Shown piece by piece: positions 34,140 through 47,008 of a DNA stretch of 64,000 nucleotides. Each line of letters starts with the position of its first letter. Position 1 is the stretch's first letter. Source of the DNA: Nemophila menziesii (lineage: Eukaryota; Streptophyta; Magnoliopsida; Boraginales; Hydrophyllaceae). The position numbers and the translations under genes are program-made. The notes beneath the pieces are model-generated. The model saw only the letters and a list, made by a program, of their open reading frames with translations, was not told where the DNA came from and did not search any database. Location: contig JARWIR010000016.1 of the NCBI GenBank assembly GCA_029959085.1, positions 24,995,499 to 25,059,498 on the forward strand, written 5' to 3'.

Positions 34140-34960
34140 CCACACATTTTCGCGGTAAACTCTAACCCCATTTGAGGCTTGACATTATATAAGGAATAGA
34201 CGTATGATGACATGAGAAACCAGCAAAAATTCCACATGCTGGATGCAGTGCACCGCACCTAAATTGCGGTACACCAAGTGTTTAAGAGTTGTAGGCTCTA
34301 TCTTTGACCCTGGAAAGCATGAAAAGCTTGTGTTGCAGTGCACCGCACCTAAATTGCGGTACACCAAGTGTTTAAGAGTTGTAGGCTCTATCTTTGACCC
34401 TGGAAAGCATGAATAGCTTGTGCCTACACACAAGCTTGCGTATGCACCATTTTGTAGGTATTAAAATTGTTGATACTACGTAGTACATCGCGCCTAAAGG
34501 GTTGGAGCAGGGTCTCAACCCTTGTAGAAGGATCATGTTCCATCCATACAAAAAGTAAAGAAAAATAAAGAAAAGGCAGAATCCCACATCGATATGTGCG
34601 ATATACCGCACCTAACTACAGTATACCGCCCGACTTGGATTTGTAGCATCCAAAAATTCCCTTATTACTTTACCCACTAATCCTTATCTTCTTCCCACTT
34701 GACCTTATCCAAGACACTTCAAACTCCATGAAAGCTCCACAAAACCTTCAATAACCCTCATAACAACTACCCAACATAAAACCACACCCAGAACCATCTC
34801 CACGCTAGATTACTAGATTAAACACACCACCAACACCAAAAGTCACTCAAACACCACAAAATTGCTTGACCAAATAAAATGACACATAAAAGGTGTTACA
34901 AGAGTAAACCAAGAAGGGTGACAAATATCATTACTCATTTCAAAATACTTTCCCTCGTGT
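34140..34960 (+). mobile_element. Athila-type 3' non-coding fragment
   Basis: The segment at 34680-34800 (ccacttgacc...aactccatgaaagctccacaaaacc) is a diverged copy of 12400-12480 (ccaaacctttcccaactccattaaagcttcaac). It is likewise preceded by GC-rich near-palindromic boxes. No coding domain is attached. The boundaries are approximate. Confidence 0.5.
34245..34422. repeat. 90-bp tandem duplication carrying palindromic boxes
   Basis: Two units with a 90-base period (34245-34334 and 34335-34422) differ at one internal base (aaaag versus aatag). Each begins gcagtgcaccgcacctaaat and contains gcggtacacc, so the duplication doubled the number of boxes. A further diverged box pair lies at 34590-34632. 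Confidence 0.93.
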
Positions 34961-35368
34961 TCTATTTTCAGCATTATAGTTTTATATATAAATGTGGTAT
35001 TTCATTTCTTAGTGTTGATAAATAGTATATTACTATATTTGAATAGACGTCAATATTCCAGTCACCACGACCACGTCACTATCTATAAAAACTACCAACC
35101 ATCTATAAACTTTACTAACACACAATTTTGTCATTAATTTATTCATATCCATCATACAAAATATATAAACAATTCATTTGTATAAAAAGAAGCCGCTTAA
35201 AAATAATTGCACAAATGGCTATCAATTCTTCACACTCAAATAACTATCAACTAAAAACAAACAAACAAACCAACATACATGAGAAATACAAACCCATTTT
35301 CTACATTAGATTCCAACATCTAGTTTGCCTAAACATTATCCACAAGAAATTAAAAAAAAAAATCAATA
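34961..35368. other. Intergenic, 3' flank of the WIP gene
   Basis: AT-rich non-coding sequence. The part next to 35368 should hold the 3' UTR of the minus-strand WIP transcript. Confidence 0.45.
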
Positions 35369-36847
35369 TTACGTAGGTACAACCTCAACAGAACGAGGCG
35401 AAAATTGTGAAAAAACAAGTAGAATCATAAGTATTAGCAGCATCAATTGTATAAAGAAACATGAAGTATACTTACATACATTACTCTGTAACTTCAATGT
35501 TTCATCAATACTTTCAATATCTAATTCTTCAGCTTCTTTCTTTACCTTCACACTTTTTTCCTCTGCATCTTCAAGCTTTTCCACTATCTTTTCCACTATT
35601 CTCGATTGCTCTGTAGCTAATTTTCTTTGTTCTTCCAATACAGAGATTTGATCCACATTTTGTAACATTCTTGATATAGTCAAATACTCAACTTCAGCTT
35701 CAATCTTTTGTTTAAACAGTGTCTCGAGTTCTGATTCCATGTCTATATGTTTGTGATTCTCTGTCTGCAGATCCATTGTATCTAACATGGTCTCCAATTC
35801 AACTACCTTGGTTTGTTTATCCTTGAGCATTCTTGTTATCTCATCAAGTTTGATTTCAAGAAAATTCGCTTTTTCCTTTAAGTTAATAATCTCGGTTAAG
35901 TGTAACTCTTCTAAATAGCTTTGTTCCTCGTTTTCTTGAATCGAATCTTCGATTCCAATTTCCTTAAATTTCTGAACCTCTAGAGAAATAAAAGGACTAA
36001 ATTATAAATATATATTAAAACAAATAAATTATAAAAAAAGTGAACGTAACTAACCTCTTTCGAAAGCTTCTTGAACAGATTGAAATGATTGAATAGATTC
36101 AAGAAGAGGATCTTGATCTATTGAGCATCCTTGAGCTGAGTTTCCATAAGAATCATCTTCGAAATCTCCATTAATTTTTCTTCCATAACCAGGTTCAAGT
36201 TCTTCAATTCCTTGAGCTTCATCATAAGTTTTTCCATTACTGGTTGAAGAATAATTACCCTGCATAAACACAAAGTTGGAGCTTCTCGAGTCAGATTCCA
36301 CACTGGAATGAGAGTTTTCTTTCTCGATTTTGACCTTTCCTCCTTTAGGTTTCTTACTCATCTCTATCTCAAACTTTTCCTTCTCTATACCTAAATTCTT
36401 CCCACTTGTGGGTCCCACATACCCTGTCTTAGGAACACTAGCTGCTGTGGAAGACTTGCTACTCTCCGAATCTGTTCCCCCCGGGCCCACCATAATTCCC
36501 TTCCCAATCGCGTTAGTGGATGAAATGGAAACAGATCCTTCACTCGTTTGATCATGTATAAACTTTCCTGATTGAGCCACCCCATTTGATAAACCTCGCT
36601 TTAACAACTTAGTATTATCTATGGTTTCAACTCCATCATTAGTAACTTCCCTTTTGATCCTTCTCCATTTCCTTAATCCAAACCCTTTTATTGCTGTGTC
36701 AGGTGAGGGCACATCTGTAATTTCAACTACCTTCCCATTACTCTCCACCTTGTCACTATCATTAACACTATCGAGTTTCGCAATAGTGGTGATTGCTTCA
36801 TTATCTTCCACAGATTCGAGAGCTGAACACTCACTCTCTAAATCCAT
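35369..36847 (-). CDS. WIP: WPP domain-interacting protein (WIP), a plant KASH protein
   Basis: Two coding exons, 36847-36055 and 35979-35369, join at GAG|gttagt ... ctctag|AG to give 467 codons, close to the Arabidopsis WIPs. The N-terminal half is acidic and Ser-rich, with a basic GLRKWRRIKR motif at about residues 57-66. Residues about 265-430 are a long coiled coil. A single membrane segment (about 439-457, FFIQLMLLILMILLVF) is followed by a ten-residue tail ending VVPT. That ending is the plant KASH signature that docks into SUN proteins in the perinuclear space. Known WIPs sit in the outer nuclear membrane, bind WIT proteins and anchor RanGAP to the nuclear envelope. The start chosen is MDLESEC, as I recall for family members. 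The frame is open further upstream and could begin in a leader exon (see below). Confidence 0.93.
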
Positions 36848-36862
36848 TAAACTACTCAAATA

Positions 36863-37209
36863 CTAAAAACAATTTTGCGGCTTCTTATTTTGATGATTAA
36901 GAAGCGAACCAGTGAAATTTAGATCAAGATCGAGAACTATCAACCATCATTCCAGCTCATGTGGCCAGTTTAAGCATAAAATCATCACTTTGCTATATTT
37001 AAATTCCACTTAAATCTAATGAAAATTAACTCAATTTCCTTACAAACGATTTAATTCCACCCCATGACGTGAGAATTAAAGTGGAAAGCGACAGAAATGG
37101 AAAAAAAATAGAAAAGGACTTGGATTTATGGAATTTAATGAACTAAAATAGCTGGTATAATCGAATTAAATTGAGAAAATTACATAGAATTGCATATAAA
37201 AGAGCGTAC
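36863..37209 (-). other. Probable WIP leader intron
   Basis: On the minus strand a leader exon ends GATTTAAAG|GTACGC (last base 37210) and an acceptor TTTTTAG|TATTTG begins at 36862, defining a 347-base intron. An ATG at 37224-37222 sits five codons before the donor. Splicing puts it in frame with the main coding exon, adding MDDLKYLSSL before MDLESEC. The intron is inferred from splice sites only. Confidence 0.6.
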
Positions 37210-37229
37210 CTTTAAATCGTCCATCAAGA

Positions 37230-39080
37230 GATATGACTTGGAGATCAAAAGGGGTCGAAAACCCTAGTTGATTGGTGGATTTGGAATTTTGTAGATATAT
37301 TATTATTACGAAATCAAAAACTACAAAATATGGGAGGAAAAAAATAAGAAAAAAATACTATTTTATGTGGACTCGTACGAACGTGGATGATCACAGATGA
37401 GCCACATGAAATAGTGAGGGCCCACTAGTGAGACAAGTCGTGGCTGACAACAGTGACTATCTGGAACACACGTGAAAGATGTTATAATGCGAATGTGGCC
37501 CATTTACACCTACTTCATTTTTATTTATTTTTGTTACATAGGAGAGTCACTTAAGACTCGGAAGTCATTGACTCGGTTTAAACATGCACCATTAGATTAG
37601 ATGACCAAGACTCCGACCAGTAAGCTAATCGTTTTACACCTACTTCTTCGGATTTGTTGAAATTTGAGATCCCCCAAAATCTTTTTCCTTTTTTCTATTT
37701 TCTTTTGGAATTATTTTATTACTTAAAAGTAAGGGAAACTGGATGAGCACTCATCTAGAATCGAAAAAATATCCATGAACAAACAACTTTTTTATAATTT
37801 TATATTGAACATATCTTGTGAAGAAAATTTTGACATTTGAGTGATGATCTGCATTTTTTAAATCGGTATTCTGTTTCAACAATACTAGAACTCTGATTCA
37901 GAACAGAATTGTGCATTATTCAGGTAATACACTAAACATTTTTCTTGACTAAATTAAATACCTTGCTATTTTATTTAGGAGACTTTGTGAGCAAGTGGGC
38001 CATGTTTCCATAATCATTGTCACCGACCTTGCCTCAAAGCTTTCATCTTTGTAGGTGTTTGCAACAACACTTTGATTAACCGAGTTAAACCCAATAAACT
38101 GTATAGCCGCATTCATATGGAATGCCTTAAATTTTTTTATGGGATATGAACATTTTATATTTAGTAACCAAATTAATTACTCGAGGTCTAAACAAGACAA
38201 TGGAAGCATTCCTAACATGAGCCCCAAATAGAATGTAGTGAGTAAATTGTAAGAATGGTTAAGTAATTACATATTAACAGGTTGATATGATTTTTTTTTA
38301 CCTCAACTGTATTTACCTATAACTCCTATACCGCCACAAACGCTTTATATAACAATTCTGGGTGGCTATTGTGTAGTCGTCCCCATATGTAGGGGTTAGC
38401 CCGTGGCGGTTACCCACATTGCTTATTGTTCTTAGCACCCACCCGAGGGTAGGGCAGATATACATACAAAATAAATACCGCATAAACATTGTACAGGGTA
38501 GTCGGTTTGGGGTCGGGATGGGCGGGGTAGCCGATTTGGCATGCTAAATATTATTGCAACACAAATTTGCGTACATAATTCACTCTAGGGCTTAATGAGA
38601 TATCAACCTCCATTTCTATTGAGTTGATTTTTTCTCCCACGATTACACCTATTCTTCATTTCGTCTCTAAACATCTAGTAACAAGTAGATGGACACCACA
38701 ACATGAATTTTCCATCTTTTGTGATTAAATTAAATGAATGCATTTAAACACCATGTTTAATTATGTGAAATTATTTATCTAATATCTACTTAGTTGGTTA
38801 GATCCATTATTTAGATTCACTAAAACGTCATAAGGAACTTTAAAACTAATACTAACTAGAATCGAATATCCCTTTTTGGCGGTACTAGAATAACAATCAA
38901 CTAGTTTAGAATACATATACAAATCAAAGATCATAGAAATATAAGCTATAAATAGAACTATATCGTATCGTCAAAAGATAAGGGTTGAAAAAGTTACTTA
39001 AAAGAGCGGTTGTGATTTGAGAAGAGGGAATTGATTAAGGAGGAAGTATGTGAACCTTATTGATGACCAACAAATACACT
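37230..39080. other. WIP upstream region and spacer, no gene
   Basis: The stretch just above 37230 should be the WIP promoter (minus strand), and AT-rich spacer follows. A GC-richer patch at 38350-38540 contains accgccacaaacg, ttagcccgtggcggttaccc and ggtcgggatgggcggggtagcc. It resembles the ends of a small DNA transposon, but I could not pair them. Confidence 0.4.
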
Positions 39081-39191
39081 AATAAGTGTTGGGAAAATTT
39101 CAAATTTTGCTTTCTAGAATTGTGCACAAACAAAAGAATAAAAATAAATGATCAATAATTTTTAACGTGGTTTATTCAATAATGCCTACCT

Positions 39192-39319
39192 TTCTGAACA
39201 TGGGTAACCTAGTTCTGATTTACCATGAGAATATACATGGGGAGACATGTATATCTCCATGAGATTAGTCAAGTGCGCGCAAGCTAGCCGGGATCACCCA
39301 TGTAACAAAAAAAAAGAAA
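39192..39319 (+). mobile_element. SINE 3' segment nested in the Copia 3' LTR
   Basis: The 128-bp insert ends gattagtcaagtgcgcgcaagctagccgggatcaccc plus an A-run, a 3' end I associate with plant Au-type SINEs. It has a perfect 14-bp target duplication, aataatgcctacct, at 39178-39191 and 39320-39333. The other LTR of the same Copia (about 42690) lacks it. The 5' tRNA-like part seems shortened or diverged. Confidence 0.88.
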
Positions 39320-39720
39320 AATAATGCCTACCTCATTCAATATAATCATTCACACAATTACAACTTGGTTTTTCTATAGGATAATCTAAACCCCTCTAAA
39401 AATGAAAGTACAAAGAACTCTCTCACTCACCCTAAATTCTAACCACTATAGGATCGTTACACACCCGTAATTAACTAACCTATATAATTCTTCACTTTTG
39501 GATATCTTGTGTCTAGCTTCTTTTTTCTTATGTTCAACCATCAACATATGGTACTTATTTATAAGTCTTCACAACTAAACAAATCAATGAATCTAACCAC
39601 CTTGGAAGAACCCAAACCATTCAAATATCCAAAACAGCCATTGACTCCCAGACTACTTGGTTTCCCACGACACCCTTTGTTCTTCCAATACATTATTTCA
39701 TGTATGTGAGTCAAATATCA

Positions 39721-42588
39721 AAATAAGCATCCCCATACATCTTGATAATGTCAGAGAACATACTTTTTCTTGATTTTCTTGGCTTGTTTTGGACAATCAC
39801 TCGACGATCGATCACCGGATCTTCTATCACCAACTCAAACATCTCGACCCTTTAAGATATAAATATTATTTGTATTGATTTTCTACTCAATATGAATCGA
39901 TCATGTTTGAAAACTTTGTGTCGATTACCTTGACCGATGTATCTACATCCATGTGATGTCAACAACCCCAACAAAATGATGTTGTTACCGCTTAACGGCA
40001 CATAACTCACATTTGATAAGGTTTGGGCATTGTCGTTGTTCACTTGCAAGTGGACACATCCAAATCTCACCTCGTTGTTTGCATTATTAAAGTGATCAGA
40101 CTTTCTGTCGGTACACAAATTTTCAGGCATGTCTCGATTATTGCACATATGAACAAAAACAACTGAATCTAAGATTTATTCAGGTTTGTTCATATTAAAC
40201 ATAGTAATATTTGTAGTCAACCCTATTAATGCGATATGGTATTTCATTTGACAATTTGGGTATGGTATTTCTTTCCACAATAAGGGCATTCCCTTTCACT
40301 ATGATTACGAACACGACCCTGCGATCTTCCATATTCACGCATGACATTCTTCTCGTGACTTCTCCCTTGTTTAAAACTCTACGACAAGTGCATTCTCATC
40401 ATCATTAGTGTTTTTTTTTCATTCAATCTTAGTTCATTTTCACGAAAAAGTGCATTAAGATCATCCATACTAAGTGTCTTCATCCCTACCAACAGTTTGT
40501 AAAACCTCGGTAAGGAAGACAACAATAAAAGAGCTTGTTCCTCATCTTCGAGATTATCTTCAATATTTAGAAGTTGGAACACCGAGTAATTAAACGAATT
40601 TATATGAATTTGAATTCTTACTCCCTCCTCCATTTTCAAAGAGTAAATTTCCATCTTAAGGAATAATCATTAGTCATATACATTCCTTCGAGTTTCTCCC
40701 ATAATATCGTGAGTATGTCTCCTTCATCCCATTGAATTTGATCTCGGGATTAAGGTCCAATCAAATTGTGCTAACAACCTTCTTCTCATGTAATTCTAAA
40801 TATCATCAGTCATACCTTGCGACTAGTCTTCCTCCAAAGTTAGGTCAAGACACTGTTGTACGAGAAGGTCTTGAATCGTAATTTGACACAATGCAAAGCT
40901 CACTGATGGTCCTTTGTGTGTTCTAAAAATAAATGCAAAAGATAATCGAACCACAACCGCAAGTGTACGGTTGTCCCAAGTAATATAGTTGATAAAACAG
41001 ATTCGTTCCAAGGACCGGATGGTTGACTACAATGCTTATCTATTAATGATTGATGCACTTATGAAAACAAATAAAGATAATATGTTTGTTTGGTTTTGTA
41101 TTAATCCTAAGGAATGAAAGACTAATGCGAAAATGTAAATAAATAACTAAGACGCAAGTAAATAAAAGTGATACGCAAGTAAGAGCAGGTAGTACTTGAG
41201 AGGCGCAAGGGTTTTCCTAACTATCATTCATTTCATACATTGTTTAAGGGACAAATCGGTAAATTTGTATTGGTCGGGATTCTAAAATCTCCTTACCCCC
41301 GTCAGGGTGGACTAAGGAGCAACTCTCAAATGCTACAAACCCCGTCAGGGTGATTATAGTCCACTCTCAAGTGTTTAAGTTCAAATTACCCAATAGGCCA
41401 TAGGTTTAATTAAGCTCGTCAGAGTCAATAATTTCTAACCTACATTCATTAACTAGTTCGGTACCTAAACCCCCCGTCAAGGTGATCCAATCGCCACTAA
41501 TTGGAATAGCCTAGATACTCAGACCTATGATTGGTTAATTACGTCAATTATAGTAGATAAAGCGCAAATTAAAGAAAAATACAATTCACCCAATTTGATT
41601 TAAATAATAATAATCCCAAATCCAAATGTATAAAACGAAATCAAATTGGGATTAACCCATTATGCGTTCTCAAGCACTAAATTAGTTTAGCTCATAATAA
41701 TTGAAAAGATAAAAACTAAAGAAATAAATAGGTTCAACATGTTTTACAGAATAAAATAGAAGAACCTAATTACGGAATTGAATTGGCTGAGAAGTGGAGA
41801 TATAGACCGTCTCCAGCTCTTGCTTCTTCTCTTCCTGCCTCTAGCTTCTTCTCTGGTGTCTGACTCTTAAGCGTATGTTGTATTATGAAAAAGATATGAA
41901 GTCTGTGTGAAAATAGAGGTCTAAAGCCCTTTTATAATGTTAAAAACGGATTAGGGCTTGGACTTAGGAATAAATCAATAATTAAATGTCCAAGCCCAAA
42001 TTCTAAGCCCAAAATCCCGTAACTGCTGATACACCTTCACTAAAACGGCTTTTCCCGATGCGTTACAACTCCGATTGACCTCATTCTAGTTGCTAAAGTT
42101 CCGTAACTCGATAAGGAATGTTTTCTCTTCAAAGGTCAGTGGCTGAATCATCTCTTAAGCACCTCGAAATCAGCAATCTATAGCCTGGAAAATGGATTTT
42201 CAGCTCTAAAAATAATATCTTCGGGATTTATCTTCAAGTCTTGACTCTATATCGCGATCTTTGACTTTCTCCTTGGATTCCTCTTCTAGCTAACATCTAA
42301 AACCTGTAAAATCTTCACTAAAAATACCAATATTACGCGCAAAAGCTTAATAAATCAAAAATGCTAGAAATAAAAGAGGAAAATCATATTATTGCATATT
42401 TAGTCCAAAAGTCTATCTAAATAGTCAAATAAACACCAAAAATGATGTCTCCTAAGGGTCGAAAATAAGAACATTTAAGGAGACATCACTCACCTTACCA
42501 TAGAATAACGCAACTTCAAATTTTGTTGCAGACGCCATCTTTATTTTCAAGATTTTTATGCAACACATCCACAACTCTAATACCACTT
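39721..42588 (-). pseudogene. Copia gag and partial protease, interrupted
   Basis: Gag begins near 42535 (MASATKFEVALFYGK) and is broken by a solo LTR at 40904-42488. It continues at 40903 with a UBN2-type gag sequence containing WNYMRRRLLAQFD and LTILWEKLEGMY. A protease/pre-integrase piece lies at 39852-40148 (NNIILLGLLTSHGCRY). Stops and frameshifts interrupt it even apart from the insert. Gag would form the capsid of virus-like particles; here the product cannot be made. Confidence 0.82.
40904..42488 (-). mobile_element. Solo LTR, Athila-type family (copy 6), inside Copia gag
   Basis: The 1585-bp LTR has a perfect 5-bp duplication, ctcac, at 40899-40903 and 42489-42493. On the minus strand it begins TGATGTCTCC and ends GGACCATCA. 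Its first 46 bases form the same 10-bp stem as copies 1 and 2 but with an unrelated loop. Removing it rejoins the Copia gag frame. Confidence 0.92.
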
Positions 42589-42915
42589 TGTTGGAAAAAT
42601 ATCGAATTTTTCGTTTTAGGATCGTGCATAGAAGAAAATGAAAAGAAACGAAAAACAATTTTCAACGTGGTTCAACCAAAAATGCATACCTCCACGAAGT
42701 AACTCAGTGTAATCACTCACACAATTACAACTTGTTTTTTTATGGAAAAAAACCAAAACCCTTTAAAAAAAAGAAAGAATAAAGAACTCTCTCACTTTCC
42801 CAAAACTTTAACCAAGATATGATCATTTCACACTCACAATAAACTACTCTATATGAATCTTACTCTTGGATATCTTATGTCAAACTTCTTTTTTATCTAA
42901 AACCATCAACAAATA

Positions 42916-43297
42916 GGGTCTGTTTGTATTTAGGACGGAAAAAAGTAATAAAGGAAAAGAAAAGAAAAATTATAAATGAAAGGGAAATAAATTTTTTTGT
43001 TTCGATTCAAAATTTTTATAAAACAAGATTTCATAAATAATTTTGAATATTTTTTGTTTGGATTGAAAAAATACAAAAGAAAAGAAAAAAAAAAGTTAAT
43101 TTTGGTCTTTATTTAGTAAAAGAATTCTTTTCTATCCATTTGACTCCAATTTAGAGTGATGATAAAAATGGTTAGTGGAGTGATTTTTGGAATGATATCC
43201 TTTTTTAATAGAATTCTCTAATACAAACAATATAAAAAATTAAAAACCATTTCTATTTCATTCCTTTCTTTCCATTTCTCTCAATCTAAACAGACCC
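42916..43297. mobile_element. MITE inside the Copia 5' LTR
   Basis: It is present in the 5' LTR and absent from the aligned position in the 3' LTR (near 39548), so it is an insertion. The ends GGGTCTGTTTG and (reverse complement) GGGTCTGTTTA match, with TA on each side. It resembles the Tourist-like MITE at 32.6 kb in its end sequence, but the 3-bp duplication is not clean (ata/tat). Confidence 0.8.
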
Positions 43298-43529
43298 TAT
43301 AATGTTTATTTACAGGCCTTCACAACTAAACAAACCAATGAATCTAGTCATCTTGAAAGACTCTAAACCGTTCAAGTTTAAGATAACCATTAACTTCAAG
43401 ACTACTTGGGTTTCCAAGACACCCTTTGTTCCTCTAATACATTGATTAATAGATGTAAGACAAATCCAACAATAAGTCTGTAGGTAGAAGGATCAATACC
43501 AAATCCATATTGCATATCTTATCATTTGT

Positions 43530-46500
43530 AAGATTTTTTTTTTGTCTAAACGCAATGCAAAAACTAGCCTATCCCCGAGGGGGGTGAATCAAGCCTTACA
43601 AGTTTGACTAATTCTAGTGGGGTTGGATTTGCGCAGAAATCGTAAGACTCGCCACTTGGCAAATTCTTGCAAACCCAATCCTCTACTCCATTTTCCCCTC
43701 TTCTAATACAAGAGAAATTAGGATTACAAAATTCAGAAATAAAATAGATACTCCTAACAATGTTCTTAATACAAGGAGATCTAATAATAAACTTATAGAC
43801 AAGAGGTTCCATTAGCTGAAGATTATCATTTTCCATAATAACATGGAAGTTGTTGAGTTCTTTACCCCATAAACAAGCTTTAAGGACCCCTAGAGCTTCA
43901 AGAACATTAACTGCATTAATCCTCCAAGCCATACACCTAAGTAGCTTTCCTTGATGGTTCCTAGCAACACAAGATATAGTGGTTCTTTCTTTAGTATAAG
44001 AAGCATCGCAATTAATTTTTATAGAATTAAGTGGTGGAGGAATCCACTTACTGTTATTTTTTAAATCTTTTCCTAACCCATTTCTTAGTAGATTCCTTCT
44101 AGTACATGTAAGTATGTTCTTTTCCTTTAGATATGTAGTATCATCATTAGGATTTTTGTAGGGGTACTTTTCTTATCCGTTTGTATTTCATTTTTACCCC
44201 TCAAATTAGTGGGATCATCCTTGGAGTTACTTTCTATATAATCCTTCCATAGCTTTAGATCTTTTTTTAATAACATTTTGAGGATCAAGCTTAATCCTGT
44301 TAAAAATAAAGGAATTTCTCTCCTTCCAAATCTGCCAAGCTATAATACAAGCAATTTCTAGTAAAAGATCTTCTTGTTTAGTCTCCTTCTCCATTATTTT
44401 CAAGACATTAGTCATCCAAACATCCACTTTACAGTAGGATTGGTTGCTAGTCTTTAATCCTAATGGGGAAACTAGCCAAGAAGCTCTGGCCCAATCACAT
44501 TCAAAAAGAAGATGTTCAATACTTTCTATCTTATCAATACATATAGGCAGTTTTTACTATCAATATTTTTTCTTCTTTAATAAATTTTCATTAGTGGGCA
44601 GTATATTCTTAATAGCCTTCCAAATGAAATTTCTTACTTTAGGTGGAGTGTTCATACTCCATACTGTCTTCCAAATATCTTTACCAGTAGTATAAGAGGA
44701 AGATGGTTTAGTATTTTTAGTACAATTTTCTTCCTTGTTTTTTTCCATTTTCAAGAATTGATAAGCTATTTTAACTAATAATATACCATTTGGACTCAGG
44801 TCCCAATAAACTAAATCCTAAGAGGGAATCAACGCAATAAATATTTTTATAATCTTTTCATAGATATATTTATTAATTTTTTGTTTAATAATCTCAAGAT
44901 CCCAGTTTCTATTACCTTTGACTATAAGGTCATAGGCTTTTGTTATAGTAGTATTAAGGGGTTTTATACTCCCCTCACTTTGATCTATCCAAGCATCAAT
45001 TTGAGGGTTAATATCATCCCCATTTCCTATTTTCCATCTCATGTGTTTTTTAATAGCATCCCTACCAGTTAAGATACTTCTCCATCCCCAGGATGGTGCA
45101 TTACCCAGTTTAGCTTGTAGAGAAGATTCACTAGGAAAATATTTTCCTTTTAATATTTGATACAGTAGAGATTTTTTGTTATTTATGATGTTCCAGGCTT
45201 GTTTAGCAAGTAATGAAATATACATAATATTGAGGTCCCTGAAGCCTAAACCTCTTATGTATTTACGATGTGTTATAGAGGACCAATTGGTCCAATGAAT
45301 TCCTTTATTTTCACTGTTACCCCACCAAAATTTAGCAATTTGCAAGGTAATAGTGTCACAAATTTAAAGGGGAAAACTAAAAGAAGACATAAAGTAATTG
45401 GGGATGCTTTGCAAAACTGATTTAATAAGTTTTTATTTACCTGCCTCTGAAAGATAGAGAGTTTTTCCAATTAACAGTTTTTTTAAGGGATTTTTCAACT
45501 AGCACATTCACGTCCTTTACTTTAGCTCTACCCCCACTCAGTAGGTAGCCCTAAGTAAGGTCCTAGATTGTTTATGATTTTCATACTAAAAAGATGTATT
45601 GAATGAAGTTGGGGGGGGGGGTATTAGCACTAAATTTAACCCCACATTTATTCAAATTCAGGGTTAACCCCGTTGAATAGCCAAATTTATTAATAATGTC
45701 ATTGAAACTGTTTGTATCTTGGTGATTAGATTTAAGAAAAAATATACTATTATCAGTAAATAATAGATGAGTCAGACTGGGACACTTAGGTGATATTTTA
45801 ATCCCCTCCAAACACCCTGTACTCTTCTTTTGCTTCACCAAATCTGACAAAGTTTGAGTAATAATACAAAAAAAAGTGGTGATAAGGGGTCACCTTGCCT
45901 CAGGCCCCTTTCGGGTTTATAAGTTTGTTTGGTTGGCCATTAATAAGAATGGAGTATGAAACTGTAGTGATACAGTTCATAATTCTATCACACCATTTTT
46001 TTATCAAACTCCATAGATAACATTAGCTTATAAAGAAATTCCCATTCCACATATTCATAGGCCTTTTGTATATCTGCTTTTAATACCATACTATTATTTT
46101 TTGAAGTTCTTTTTTCTGTTAAATACTTACAAACCTCATGAGTAATATATGTATTTTCCTGAATACTTCTTCCAGGAACAAAGGTAGTTTGATTCTCATC
46201 TCTAATATAACTCGTGAGAGGTTGTAATATATTTACTAGGATTCTCGCAATAATTTTATAAATAAAATTCGAGACACTTATGGGTATGTATTGTTTTACA
46301 ATTCCAGGTCTATCTACTTTAGGTATAAGGGATATAAAGGTGTGATTTATGTCTTCTAAGTTCCAATTATTGTACCAAAGTTCATAAATAATTCTTATCA
46401 CATCAAGTTTAATAACATGTCAGTACTTCTTATAGAAAAACCCAGGGTAGCCATCTGGCCCTGGAGCTTTAAAAGCTCCTAGCTCTGAGACTACTGCCTC

Positions 46501-46925
46501 AGTTTCTTTAATAAGAATGGGAGACTAATTCTAGGCTGTATGATATTCAAAATAGAGGTAAAATCTCTTAGTCCCACTGTTTTATAAACATTGTTGAAGT
46601 AATTCAAAATAACTCGATTTACCTCATTTTGATTATCATTCAATTGCCCATTTTCATCTATAATAGAAGAAATTTTGTTAAAACTCCTTCTTTTTTTAGT
46701 AGTAGCCTGAAAATAGGTTGTGTTTTTATCTCCTTTTCTTAACCATTTATTTATAGACTTTTCAGCCCAGAAATCTTCCTCCCTCTTCCAAAGTATTTTA
46801 ATTTCTCTAACTAACATGTTGTAATCATCTTTATCAGAGTCTTCGGGGTTATTATTGTTAGTAATTCCTTTTAATTTTTTCATATATTTTTAATTTTTTG
46901 TAGAGTTGTTAAATTTTCTTTTACT
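43530..46925 (-). mobile_element. 5'-truncated L1-type LINE
   Basis: From 46925 down to 43530 the minus strand gives the RT upstream region (46491-46883), RT fingers and palm (45581-46480), the post-RT domain (44818-45345), zf-RVT (44430-44760) and RNase H (43564-44030). A T-run at 43532-43541 is its poly(A) tail. No endonuclease is present. Several frameshifts and stops break it, and the RT FADD box reads FTDN, losing a catalytic aspartate. I could not identify a clear target duplication. Confidence 0.88.
45581..46480 (-). pseudogene. LINE reverse transcriptase, catalytic box damaged
   Basis: Recognisable blocks in order are FKAPGPDGYPGFFYK, HTFISLIPKVDRP, IIARILVNIL, QTTFVPGRSIQEN, LKADIQKAYEYVEWEF, and HLLFTDNSIFFLKSN. 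The last is the position of FADD. The frame is broken at about 45985 and 46430. A G-run (11 G) at 45610-45620 lies in its 3' part. Confidence 0.85.
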
Positions 46926-47008
46926 CTAAAATGCGAGAATTCTTTTACACATTGGTAAGATCAATACGATTAAGAACATAACACTCAGAAAATCAAAACA
47001 CTTATGAG

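Larger units (their letters stand above)
39087..43471 (-). mobile_element. Copia element with both LTRs, internally deleted
   Basis: The element is flanked by a perfect 5-bp target duplication, ataag, at 39082-39086 and 43472-43476. On the minus strand the 5' LTR is 43471-42589 and the 3' LTR is 39720-39087. Both start TGTTG and the 5' LTR ends CCAACA. A primer-binding site complementary to initiator tRNA-Met, TGGTATTAGAG, lies at 42585-42575. Once the nested insertions are removed, the internal region is only about 1.3 kb and holds gag and the start of protease; integrase and reverse transcriptase are gone. The layers inside are a SINE in the 3' LTR, an Athila-type solo LTR in gag, and a MITE in the 5' LTR. 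Confidence 0.92.
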
